Source: Echinicola rosea (GTDB lineage: Bacteria > Bacteroidota > Bacteroidia > Cytophagales > Cyclobacteriaceae). Taken from it: a stretch of 64,000 nucleotides of DNA. The DNA lies in NCBI RefSeq assembly GCF_005281475.1, contig NZ_CP040106.1:1245501-1309500 (forward strand), read 5' to 3'. Of this stretch, positions 19,527 to 27,964 are shown piece by piece (position 1 is the stretch's first letter; every line of letters starts with the position of its first letter). The translations under genes and the position numbers were made by a program. The notes under the pieces are model-generated. The model searched no databases. It worked only from the letters and a program-made list of their open reading frames with translations, and was not told the DNA's origin.

Positions 19527-21770
19527 ATGAAGAAGTTAACCCATATTGCATGTTGCGGAGTACTTTTGCTCCTTGGCCATTTTGGCCATGCCCAGCAATC
19601 CCAGCTTGATATCAACAGGATCTATTCTGGGGAATTCCAACAGGAAAGCATGAGCGCCTACCAATGGATAGCGAATGGAGATGCCTACGCTGTGGTCGAA
19701 TACACTGCGGAAGGCATGCCTCAAATCATCCAATACCAAACCGCTACTGGTGAAAAAAACCTTTTGGTATCGGGCAGCCAACTGGTGCCCAGCGGAGCGA
19801 CAGCCTCCATTGGCGTTGAAAATTTCTCCTTCTCACCTGATAGGACCAAGGTGCTGATATTTACCAATAGCTCTCGTGTCTGGCGTGCAAATACCAAAGG
19901 GGATTATTGGGTATTGGATCTCGAGACAGAAAAGCTAAGGCAGCTGGGCAGCGCGTTTCCTTCATCTTCCCTGATGTTTGCCAAATTCTCAGCTGATCAA
20001 TCTCAAGTAGCCTATGTCCAGGATTTTAATTTATACGTGGAGGATATTGCCACTGGAGGGGTGACGCAACTCACTGACCGCCAAAATGAGTCCATTATAA
20101 ATGGTACTTTCGATTGGGCATATGAGGAGGAGTTCGGTGCAAGAGATGGTTTTCGATGGAGTCCTTCCAGCCAGCATTTGGCTTTTTGGAATTTTGACAT
20201 TTCCGGTGTTGGAACGTTTTATATGATTGATAATATTGATTCCATTTACTCGAAACCTATTCCGCTCCAATACCCGAAAGTAGGCCAAGATCCTTCCATC
20301 GTAAAAGTGGGCGTGGTCGATCTGAAAGGGGAAGAGGTTCATTGGGTGCCTGTCCCCGGCGTGGCCAACCAAAATTACTTGCCTGGGATGCAATGGGTAG
20401 ATGACCAAACCCTGCTCATCCAGCAGCTAAATCGCCTCCAAAATAAGCTTACGGTCTGGAAATACAACCTTAGTACTGCGGAATTGCAGGAGCTCTATGT
20501 AGAAACAGAGGAGACATGGGTGGACATTTATTATCCCGATGTTTCTGCTGGAGGCTGGGAAGAAAATGATTTGAAGTTAGTGGATGATAACACTGCCTTT
20601 TTGCGATTGACTGAAAATGATGGATGGCGTCATGCCTACAAGATCGACATTGCGACTGGAGAAAAAACACTACTTACGCCTACCGAATTTGATGTAGCCT
20701 CTCTCGCAGGAGTAACGGACAAGACCATCTATTTCCATGCCTCTCCGGCAAACACAGCGCAGCGCTACCTGTACCAGGCCAATATGAAGGGGAAGGTGCG
20801 GCAGGTCACCCCCCAAATGGAGACTGGCATCAATATCTACAACTGCGCACCGAATGGTAAATTTGCTATTCAGCAACACGATGAGGCCTTGGCACCTACC
20901 ACTTACACCTTGGTCAGTCTGCCAGACCATAAAGTCATCCGCTCAATGGTGGACAATAAAACCTACAAACAACAGCTGAATGCCCTTGCGCTTCCCGAGG
21001 TGGAGTTTTTCCAGGTTACTACCGAAGAAGGTGTCACGATCGATGGACGCATGATCAAACCGGTGGATTTTGACACACAAAAGCAGTATCCTGTGCTTTT
21101 TCATGTTTATGGGGAGCCTTGGGGAGCAGTGGCAACGGATAATTTCATCGGACTATGGAATATCATGTTGGCCCAGAAGGGATACGTTATTATCGATATG
21201 GACAACCGCGGTACACCGTGCCTAAAAGGTAGCGAGTGGCGGAAAAGTATCTATCGGCAGATTGGACGGATAAACGCCCAAGACCAAGCAATGGCAGCCA
21301 AGGAAGTTTTTCGTAAATTTTCATTTGTAGATCCAGACCGGGTGGCGGTTTGGGGCTGGAGCGGTGGAGGTTCCATGACCCAAAACCTGCTTTTTAGGTA
21401 TCCTGATATTTACCATACTGGCATGGCGGTGGCCGGTGTTTCCTTACAGCTGATCTACGATAATATCTACCAAGAGCGTTACATGGGGCTTCCACAGGAA
21501 AATGTGGAGGATTTTATCCAAGGCTCGCCGATTTCACATGCTGGTGGGCTGGAGGGTAACCTGCTCTTGGTTCACGGCACCAATGATGACAATGTCCACT
21601 ACCAAAGCCAAGAACTACTGGTCAATGAACTGATCCGGCAAAACAAGCAGTTTGACATGATGGCCTACCCAAACCGTTCGCATGGGATTTATGAGGGAAT
21701 GAATACCAGGCGCCACCTTTACACGCTATTGACCAATTATCTTATGGAAAATGTGCCCGTGAATAAATAG
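19527..21770 (+). CDS. S9-family peptidase, dipeptidyl-peptidase IV type
   Basis: A secreted serine peptidase of 747 residues. The frame is open from a GTG at 19518, but the ATG at 19527 begins a good signal peptide (MKKLTHIACCGVLLLLGHFGHAQ). The N-terminal half is a beta-propeller (DPPIV_N) with the DWAYEEEFG segment, whose Glu pair binds the substrate N-terminus in DPP-IV. The catalytic domain has the nucleophile in GWSGGGSM (Ser612), the Asp in HGTNDDNVHY and the His in PNRSHGIYEG. It releases X-Pro dipeptides from peptide N-termini (family knowledge). Confidence 0.95.
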   Translation: MKKLTHIACCGVLLLLGHFGHAQQSQLDINRIYSGEFQQESMSAYQWIANGDAYAVVEYTAEGMPQIIQYQTATGEKNLLVSGSQLVPSGATASIGVENFSFSPDRTKVLIFTNSSRVWRANTKGDYWVLDLETEKLRQLGSAFPSSSLMFAKFSADQSQVAYVQDFNLYVEDIATGGVTQLTDRQNESIINGTFDWAYEEEFGARDGFRWSPSSQHLAFWNFDISGVGTFYMIDNIDSIYSKPIPLQYPKVGQDPSIVKVGVVDLKGEEVHWVPVPGVANQNYLPGMQWVDDQTLLIQQLNRLQNKLTVWKYNLSTAELQELYVETEETWVDIYYPDVSAGGWEENDLKLVDDNTAFLRLTENDGWRHAYKIDIATGEKTLLTPTEFDVASLAGVTDKTIYFHASPANTAQRYLYQANMKGKVRQVTPQMETGINIYNCAPNGKFAIQQHDEALAPTTYTLVSLPDHKVIRSMVDNKTYKQQLNALALPEVEFFQVTTEEGVTIDGRMIKPVDFDTQKQYPVLFHVYGEPWGAVATDNFIGLWNIMLAQKGYVIIDMDNRGTPCLKGSEWRKSIYRQIGRINAQDQAMAAKEVFRKFSFVDPDRVAVWGWSGGGSMTQNLLFRYPDIYHTGMAVAGVSLQLIYDNIYQERYMGLPQENVEDFIQGSPISHAGGLEGNLLLVHGTNDDNVHYQSQELLVNELIRQNKQFDMMAYPNRSHGIYEGMNTRRHLYTLLTNYLMENVPVNK

Positions 21771-21773
21771 AAG

Positions 21774-22340
21774 TCATAAAGAAATCCGCTTGCGGATACG
21801 ACTTAGGGCTTGAGGGGTAATACCAATATAACTGGCAATGTACTTTAGTGGTATTTTGTGGATAAGCTCCGGTCGATCTGAAAAAAGATTGAGGTAGCGC
21901 TCTTCCGCTGATTCATTCAGAAGGGCCAATTCCCTCTTTGCTTTCTTTAGGAAGAGGCCTTCCGCAGCATGTCTTCCTATTCTATCGCCCATAGCTGACC
22001 CCTCGTAAACTTCCTGCAAATCGGCATGACTAATGCTCCAGAGGGTCGTTTCGCTCAGTGCCTCAATGGTATATCGGCTCGCTACCCGTGTCAAGAAAGC
22101 ATCATAAGCACTCATGAATTCACCTGCAAAGGAAAATCCAAAGGTCAGTTCATCTTCTCCGGGAATATAATATCTCACCATGCCCTTTTGGATAAACGAC
22201 AAGTAATCTTCTCTTGCCCCAGCTGAAATCACGGGGCTCTTGGCAGGGAAATGTCGCGGTGTTAGCTTTTGCGAAAAGAGAGACCAATCCTCATCTGTCA
22301 GCGATACCTGTGCTTCGAAAAGCTGCCTTATTTCATCCAT
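21774..22340 (-). CDS. Crp/Fnr-family regulator, cyclic-nucleotide-binding-like
   Basis: 188 residues with an N-terminal cNMP-binding-type beta-roll (about 25-120) and a short C-terminal HTH ([28 protein letters not shown]). This short form is common in Bacteroidota and lacks obvious cAMP-contacting residues, so the ligand is uncertain. No N-terminal cysteine cluster is present, unlike the other Crp/Fnr protein of the window. Its stop codon lies 3 bases from the convergent S9 peptidase stop. The GNAT gene upstream on the same strand is 41 bases away, so the two could be cotranscribed. Confidence 0.85.
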   Translation of the reverse strand: MDEIRQLFEAQVSLTDEDWSLFSQKLTPRHFPAKSPVISAGAREDYLSFIQKGMVRYYIPGEDELTFGFSFAGEFMSAYDAFLTRVASRYTIEALSETTLWSISHADLQEVYEGSAMGDRIGRHAAEGLFLKKAKRELALLNESAEERYLNLFSDRPELIHKIPLKYIASYIGITPQALSRIRKRISL

Positions 22341-22381
22341 GGGCCTTTGTTGCTTGTGAATGCCTTGAGCAAATAAGCTTG

Positions 22382-22864
22382 CTATTCCTCGATGACTTTT
22401 TCCACGCGATAATTAATGAGCGCTAACCCATTGACCACTTTGGTGTTTTCCTGGACTTGGTGAAAACCCATTTTCTCAAAAAATGGAACGGCGGTCTTAC
22501 TGGCATCGGCAATAATAAGTCCTGCATTGTTTTCCTTTGCTTTATTTTCCAGTGCTTTAAGTAATCGTTCCGCTAGGCCTATCCGTTGGTAGTCATGCTG
22601 GACATACATGAAATCAATATAATTATCATCCTTCAGCGCACCAAAGCCAACGATCTTTGATACGTATTCTGCGACTAAAAAAAATTCCTCTTTCAAGGCC
22701 AGCCTCCATCGTTCCTCATTGATCACCGATGATATCCATGCAGCAATCTCCTCTTCAGAATAATCATTTTTACAGGAGCTTTGGATCGTTTCCACGTACA
22801 GCTGTTGAACCTTGACTATATCATTCATTTCAGCTTGGCGAATAATAATGTCGTAAGCATTCAT
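22382..22864 (-). CDS. GNAT-family N-acetyltransferase
   Basis: A 160-residue acetyltransferase of the GNAT fold. It starts with [26 protein letters not shown], has the central beta-strands [17 protein letters not shown] and [24 protein letters not shown] (the acetyl-CoA pyrophosphate loop is QRIGLA), and ends [19 protein letters not shown]. The substrate is unknown. It lies directly upstream of the small Crp/Fnr gene in the same direction. Confidence 0.88.
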   Translation of the reverse strand: MNAYDIIIRQAEMNDIVKVQQLYVETIQSSCKNDYSEEEIAAWISSVINEERWRLALKEEFFLVAEYVSKIVGFGALKDDNYIDFMYVQHDYQRIGLAERLLKALENKAKENNAGLIIADASKTAVPFFEKMGFHQVQENTKVVNGLALINYRVEKVIEE

Positions 22865-22988
22865 ATCAAGGGTGATTTATGGGATTATAGATAAATAATT
22901 GTAGAATTTAGCTAAATAATTTCGATATATTTTCTTTATAATGCCACAAAATTTGTTGATTTCTCTTGTATGGGTAAATCGGCATCAA

Positions 22989-23777
22989 TGCCGTTTAGTT
23001 AGTGTGTATCTGGAAAATATGGGTTCTATATTTTTTCCTTGGGCAGTTATTTTTCTAGCTAAACCCTAGGTGGTTTTCATCTCTTTACCTTTGTCACTTT
23101 TTTGACCTGCAGCAAAAAAGTGACCAAAAAACCCCGCCGCTACGCCACGGCGCACAGGTGTGCATCTATTGGCCTAAAATTAAAACCTCCCCTCATGCAG
23201 GCAAACTCCTCCTTTTCTAGCAGCCAACATTCTTTTTGGCTAGTATTTCGTCAAACAAGCCTGCTTTTTTGCCCACCCGCTATTTAATTTCTTAACGCCC
23301 AATAGCTGCAAGTTGGATCCGATTAATAAGTTTCTTATGGATAAATTATCATCATTATTCCATGTAGTGGTATATTTTCTTGAGTAACCAAGTTGAGCCG
23401 GAACGATAAGCCCCCCTGAGCCAAAAAAGGTATCGCTTCCTTGTTACGGCCCTTGGTATGCCTGTTTTCCAGCCGATGGTGGAGGCCGTTAAGAAAGTGA
23501 GTTGGCTCGCGTCGTGGAACAGCGAGACCCACTCGCTTTTAGGTCGTAGCCATCGGGTGGAAATTAAAATGGGTGACGGATCCACGTCGCAGGGTAAATC
23601 CATGTTCCATTTTAAAGGGCATACCACCGGCCTAGATTTTTTTCTTTCTTTTTTCATCAATGGAAAAAAGGAAAAGGATAAAATCCACCAGGATGATCAG
23701 GTTTCCCCAGCCAAAGTCAATCAAAAAAAGGACTTTTAGGTATATGAAAAGAAGGAAATCCCCTTAACTAAACGGCA
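22989..23777. repeat. Non-autonomous element copy 1, bounded by terminal inverted repeats
   Basis: Left end TGCCGTTTAGTTA (22989-23001) and right end TAACTAAACGGCA (23765-23777) are perfect 13-bp inverted repeats. The 12-bp sequence AAATCGGCATCA flanks it directly at 22976-22987 and 23781-23792. The first ~60 bases and the last ~480 bases match the copy at 60719-61526 in the same orientation. The middle differs: this copy carries about 200 extra bases (about 23044-23245) that include an 11-bp hairpin GTCACTTTTTT/AAAAAAGTGAC. No transposase is encoded. Confidence 0.75.
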
Positions 23778-23930
23778 ATGAAATCGGCATCATTTAATTT
23801 TAGGCTAATTTTTTGGCTCCTTTATACCTGTGTTAATCTACGTTCATCCGTGGCCGAGTAGAAATCAAAGGTGGCAAAGAGTATATTTTCCCATCGAAAT
23901 AGGCAAGCCCCAGCTTTTCGGCTTGAGCCA

Positions 23931-23956
23931 AAAAAAGCCGACCAAAATGGCCGGCT
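23931..23956 (-). terminator. Rho-independent terminator of the cysteine desulfurase gene
   Basis: On the minus strand AGCCGGCC pairs with GGTCGGCT (one G-T pair) across a 5-base loop and runs straight into TTTTTT, 27 bases after the gene's stop codon. Confidence 0.8.
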
Positions 23957-23982
23957 ATATTTACTGTTCCACTCTTTACTTC

Positions 23983-25125
23983 CTAGGCCATTACGCCATA
24001 GAGTTCCTTTAATTTTTCTACGGTATAGTCGATTTCTTCCTGTGTATTGAAGCGGCTAAATGAAAACCTGACGGAGTCCCTTTCAGGCTGAGCATTGAGC
24101 GCGCGCAAGACGTGGGAACCGACTGTGGCACCGCTGCTACAGGCAGAGCCACCCGAAGAAGATATTCCATTTAAGTCCAGGTTAAAGAGCAGCATGCCGC
24201 TGTTTTCTTCTGACGGAGGGAGGCTGACATTGAGTACAGTGTACAGGCTGCGATTGAGATCAGCAGAGAGCCCGTTAAATTCCACCCCGGGAATTCCTTC
24301 TGTTAGTTGATCGATAAAACGCTTCTTAAGCTGCTGTACATGTCGCTTGTGACTTTCCATGTCCGTATAGGCCAGTTCCAGTGCTTTGGCAATTCCGACG
24401 ATGCCATAGACATTTTCGGTTCCACCCCGCATACTTCTTTCCTGTGCTCCTCCATAAATAAACGGCCTGATTTTATTTTTCTTGTTCAGGTACAGAAAAC
24501 CAGAGCCTTTTGGTCCGTGGAATTTGTGTCCACCCGCTACCACTGCATCAATGGGAAGCTCTTTCAGGTTATGCACGTAATGGCCCATGGTCTGAACGGT
24601 GTCGGAGTGAAAAAACACCTCATGCTCTTTGCATTGCTGGCCAATGGCTTTGATATCGTTAATATTACCGATTTCATTATTGGCGTGCATAATAGAAACG
24701 AGCGAATGGGGGTGCGTTTTTATCCACTCATTGAGATGGTCCATGTCGATCTGACCATTTATGTCGATTTGGGCAAAGTGCAGTGTGACAAGGCCGCGCT
24801 TTTCACATTCCTCCAGGGTATGGAGCACGGCATGGTGCTCGATTGGAGAAGTTAGCACATCCTTAATCCCATAGGTTTCGATGGCACACACCAAAGCAGT
24901 ATTGTCGGCTTCGGTGCCACCAGAGGTGAAGAATATTTCACCCGGAGTGGCATTCAGGATTTCGGCTACCTTTTTCCTTGAACGCTCGATCGCTGTTCGT
25001 ACTTCTCTTCCGTGCGAGTGCACAGAGGAGGGATTGCCATAATGCCCCTTCATGTAAGGCAGCATGGCTTCCAGCACTTTTTCATCCAGTGCGGTAGTGG
25101 CTGCATTATCTAAATAAATGTTCAT
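23983..25125 (-). CDS. Cysteine desulfurase (IscS/NifS type)
   Basis: PLP enzyme that removes sulfur from cysteine for Fe-S cluster and thio-cofactor synthesis. From the ATG at 25125 the protein is 380 residues, starting MNIYLDNAATTALDEKVLEAM, the family's standard beginning; the frame is open upstream to 25215 but that part is not conserved-looking. The PLP lysine lies in VAGGHKFHGPKGSGFLY, and the active-site cysteine in SGGSACSSGATVGSHVL. It resembles class I desulfurases with the long Cys loop. No isc or suf partner genes adjoin it. Confidence 0.94.
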   Translation of the reverse strand: MNIYLDNAATTALDEKVLEAMLPYMKGHYGNPSSVHSHGREVRTAIERSRKKVAEILNATPGEIFFTSGGTEADNTALVCAIETYGIKDVLTSPIEHHAVLHTLEECEKRGLVTLHFAQIDINGQIDMDHLNEWIKTHPHSLVSIMHANNEIGNINDIKAIGQQCKEHEVFFHSDTVQTMGHYVHNLKELPIDAVVAGGHKFHGPKGSGFLYLNKKNKIRPFIYGGAQERSMRGGTENVYGIVGIAKALELAYTDMESHKRHVQQLKKRFIDQLTEGIPGVEFNGLSADLNRSLYTVLNVSLPPSEENSGMLLFNLDLNGISSSGGSACSSGATVGSHVLRALNAQPERDSVRFSFSRFNTQEEIDYTVEKLKELYGVMA

Positions 25126-25191
25126 TATCTCTAAATACTTGGGTACGACGATTATTGATAGCCTGTGGCTATCTGCTATGATAAGATAAAC

Positions 25192-25237
25192 CATCCATTT
25201 TCCGTCAGGATACACCTTTCTCCACAGAAAATGGATG
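25192..25237. promoter_or_regulatory. Perfect 11-bp inverted repeat between GlmM-like and cysteine desulfurase genes
   Basis: CATCCATTTTC (25192-25202) and GAAAATGGATG (25227-25237) form a perfect stem with a 24-base loop in the 144-base gap between two minus-strand genes. It could terminate the mutase transcript (the following T-run is short) or form a structured leader of the desulfurase mRNA. Confidence 0.5.
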
Positions 25238-25269
25238 ATTTACAGGTAAAATACCAGCTCAAAAGCTGA

Positions 25270-26661
25270 TTATTTGCTTGCAGAGATGACCTCTTTTATG
25301 TCCAGAATGAGTTTATTGGCCAAGTGCTCGGCAGTTGCCTTGGTTTCGGATTCTGAGTAGATCCTGATGATCGGCTCCGTGTTTGATTTCCGTAGGTGAA
25401 CCCATTCTTTTTCAAACTCTATTTTGATACCATCAATGTCATTGATGGGCTGTTTGCTGTACTTTCTGCTGATTTCGTCCAAGATAGCATCCACGTCGAT
25501 TTCTGGAGTCAGCTCGATTTTATTTTTTGAAATATAATAGTTTGGATAGCTTGCGCGAAGCCTATTGGCCGTCTTTCCGAATTTTGCCAGATGTGTCAGG
25601 AAGAGCCCTATTCCCACCAAGGCGTCACGACCATAATGGGATGCCGGATAGATGACGCCGCCATTGCCCTCACCACCGATGATGGCATTGGTTTCTTTCA
25701 TTTTATTGACCACATTGACTTCACCCACTGCTGCGGCAGTATAGGTGCCATGATGCTTTTCGGTCACATCTCTTAGTGCTCTGGTGGAGCTGAGGTTTGA
25801 CACGGTGTTTCCAGCAGTTTGGGACAGCACATAATCAGCTATGGCCACTAAGGTATATTCTTCGCCAAATGCCGAACCGTCTTCTGTCAGGAAGGCCAGC
25901 CTGTCCACGTCTGGATCCACTACGATCCCCAAATCAAATTTTCCATTTTCCAATTTACTGGAAATGTCTCTGAGGTTTTCAGGCAATGGTTCAGGATTGT
26001 GGGGAAAGTGTCCGTCTGGTTCACAATACATTTGTTCCACATGCTCCACGCCAAGGGCTTTTAGGAGTTTTGGCAGGGCGATGCCTCCGGTGGAGTTGAC
26101 GCAGTCAATGACTACGCTGAAGTTACGGGCAGCGATAGCCTCCTTGTCCACTAAGTCGAGGCTCAGCACATGGTCGATATGCCGGTCGATGTAGTCTTCG
26201 ACCAAGGTATAGGCGCCAATTTCTTTCACACCAGCAAATTCAAAATCTTCCTTCTCTGCCTTTTCGAGGACTTCTTTTCCATCTTGGTCAGAGATAAACT
26301 CTCCTTTGTCATTGAGCAGTTTCAGGGCGTTCCATTGGATGGGGTTATGGCTGGCGGTAAGGATGATTCCTCCTCCGGCTTTTTCCAACGGCACGGCAAA
26401 TTCTACCGTAGGAGTTGTGCTAAGCCCCAAGTCAATGACGTGAATGCCCAGTCCCTGAAGCGTAGCAGTGACCAATCTGGAAACCATGTCGCCAGAAATT
26501 CTCGCATCTCTGCCGATGACGATTCGAGGGTTGTTGGTTTTTTCTAGGATCCACGCACCATAAGCGGAGGTGAATTTTACGATGTCAACAGGAGTCAGTC
26601 CTTCTCCCGATTTTCCTCCGATAGTACCACGAATACCGGAAATAGACTTGATTAATGCCAC
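25270..26661 (-). CDS. glmM: Phosphoglucosamine mutase / phosphohexomutase (GlmM-like)
   Basis: Member of the alpha-D-phosphohexomutase family, 463 residues. The phosphoserine loop is GIILTASHNPIQWNALKLL, the metal-binding loop is VDPDVDRLAFL, the sugar-binding loop is GGEGNGGVIYP and the phosphate-binding C-terminal region is HLRKSNTEPIIRIYSES. It starts MALIKSISGIRGTIGGKSGEGLTP, which is typical of Bacteroidota GlmM proteins. The likely reaction is glucosamine-6-P to glucosamine-1-P for UDP-GlcNAc synthesis; phosphomannomutase activity is the alternative. Confidence 0.88.
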   Translation of the reverse strand: MALIKSISGIRGTIGGKSGEGLTPVDIVKFTSAYGAWILEKTNNPRIVIGRDARISGDMVSRLVTATLQGLGIHVIDLGLSTTPTVEFAVPLEKAGGGIILTASHNPIQWNALKLLNDKGEFISDQDGKEVLEKAEKEDFEFAGVKEIGAYTLVEDYIDRHIDHVLSLDLVDKEAIAARNFSVVIDCVNSTGGIALPKLLKALGVEHVEQMYCEPDGHFPHNPEPLPENLRDISSKLENGKFDLGIVVDPDVDRLAFLTEDGSAFGEEYTLVAIADYVLSQTAGNTVSNLSSTRALRDVTEKHHGTYTAAAVGEVNVVNKMKETNAIIGGEGNGGVIYPASHYGRDALVGIGLFLTHLAKFGKTANRLRASYPNYYISKNKIELTPEIDVDAILDEISRKYSKQPINDIDGIKIEFEKEWVHLRKSNTEPIIRIYSESETKATAEHLANKLILDIKEVISASK

Positions 26662-26730
26662 TTTGATAGCGTTTGGTTTAAACTAAAAGAAAAAATCCCA
26701 CCTGGCACTGCAGGCAGGAACTCTTGGTGA

Positions 26731-26961
26731 TTATTTAAATCTTTCCATTACTTTGGTGACTTCTGAATCGGGATTGCCACATGCTTCACCTTCATCCATT
26801 GACTTTCCACAATAGCTGCATGTACCACCCTCTTTGTTAAGGTATGGGTTTTGAGACGCACACGTTCCCTTAAACTGGCCGTTTTTGATGAAAATCAACC
26901 TTACGGACATTAGAATGAAAAACAGTGCAAGAAATCCCAAAGTCAAATATAGAGTTGCCAT
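26731..26961 (-). CDS. Small membrane protein with NqrM-like cysteine motif
   Basis: 76 residues from the ATG at 26961 (a TTG two codons earlier is also in frame). It has one N-terminal transmembrane helix (LYLTLGFLALFFILMSVRLIF) followed by KGTCASQNPYLNKEGGTCSYCGKSMDEGEAC. The Lys-Gly-x-Cys plus Cys-x-x-Cys arrangement after a single helix resembles NqrM (DUF539), the protein that helps insert iron into Na+-NQR. No nqr genes are in the window. Its role is therefore tentative. It is divergent from mazG, with about 74 bases between starts. Confidence 0.7.
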   Translation of the reverse strand: MATLYLTLGFLALFFILMSVRLIFIKNGQFKGTCASQNPYLNKEGGTCSYCGKSMDEGEACGNPDSEVTKVMERFK

Positions 26962-27035
26962 ATCCAATTAATTTGCTCAAATTTACGTAATACTTTGAAA
27001 ACGTCCACACAATCCAAATAGTTTCCCAAATCCTT

Positions 27036-27836
27036 ATGAGCAAATCCTCGTCCCGCCCCCAACAACTAGAAGCATTTGACAGGCTGTTGACCATCATGGA
27101 TGAGCTGAGGGAAAAGTGCCCCTGGGACCGCAAGCAAACGATTGAAAGCCTGCGTCACCTGACCATTGAGGAGACTTTCGAGCTGTCAGATGCCATTCTC
27201 GATGATGATTTGGAAGAAATAAAAAAAGAACTCGGGGATATTTTGCTTCATATTGTCTTTTATGCCAAAATCGGAGCTGAAAAACAGGCCTTTGACATCG
27301 CTTCGGTAATCGATAGCCTATGCGATAAGCTGATTCGTCGTCATCCACATATCTATGGCGATACTGAGGCGGACGATGACGAGGCCGTCAAACAAAACTG
27401 GGAAAAGATCAAGCTCAAGGAAAAGGGCAACAAGAGTGTTCTTGGTGGCGTGCCGCGGTCATTGCCGGCTTTGATCAAGGCCATGCGAATTCAGGAAAAG
27501 GCGAGAGGTGTGGGCTTTGACTGGGAAGAAAAGTCTCAGGTCTGGGAAAAAGTGGAAGAAGAAATGCAGGAGTTCAAGGAAGAGTTTGATGCAGCTGCGC
27601 CCGATAAAATAGACAAGGAAAAGGCTACTGGGGAATTCGGTGATTTATTGTTTTCGCTGATCAATTACGCAAGGTTTGTGGATATCAATCCTGAAGAGGC
27701 ATTGGAAAAAACCAATAGGAAGTTCATTCACCGGTTTCAATATTTGGAGAAATCAGCAAAAAAAGCGGGAAAGAGCCTGGCCGATATGACCTTGAACGAG
27801 ATGGATGTTTACTGGAATGAAGCCAAGAAACAATAA
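27036..27836 (+). CDS. mazG: Nucleoside triphosphate pyrophosphohydrolase MazG
   Basis: 266 residues with two MazG all-alpha NTP-PPase domains. The first (about 10-125) has the metal motif EETFELSDAI and KELGDILLHIVFYAKI; the second (about 140-250) has EEMQEFKEEF and GEFGDLLFSLINYARF. CPWDRKQT near the N-terminus is a family signature. It hydrolyses non-canonical or excess NTPs to NMP and pyrophosphate in the cytoplasm. Monocistronic by layout. Confidence 0.95.
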   Translation: MSKSSSRPQQLEAFDRLLTIMDELREKCPWDRKQTIESLRHLTIEETFELSDAILDDDLEEIKKELGDILLHIVFYAKIGAEKQAFDIASVIDSLCDKLIRRHPHIYGDTEADDDEAVKQNWEKIKLKEKGNKSVLGGVPRSLPALIKAMRIQEKARGVGFDWEEKSQVWEKVEEEMQEFKEEFDAAAPDKIDKEKATGEFGDLLFSLINYARFVDINPEEALEKTNRKFIHRFQYLEKSAKKAGKSLADMTLNEMDVYWNEAKKQ

Positions 27837-27964
27837 AGTCTCAGATTTATAGCATTATTTTAAGATGGAATCCAATAAATTTTTACTTTTGGCTTTGATT
27901 ATCAGAAACTAGCCAAATAACCTAAAATGAATCTGAATAAATTGATTATCAACTTCGTTCCGTT

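Larger units (their letters stand above)
22865..23982. other. Non-coding region holding a mobile-element-like repeat
   Basis: About 1.1 kb without a credible gene. Most of it is the inverted-repeat-bounded element at 22989-23777. Short open frames inside are conserved with the second copy at 60.7-61.5 kb but run on both strands at once and match no family. The remaining flanks are AT-rich and unremarkable apart from the terminator of the cysteine desulfurase gene. Confidence 0.6.

Noticed and set aside
23335..23740. Small conserved proteins inside the two dispersed elements
   Set aside because: Frames are open on both strands at once, have no promoter or start conservation and contain no recognisable motif; similarity is explained by DNA copies of one element.
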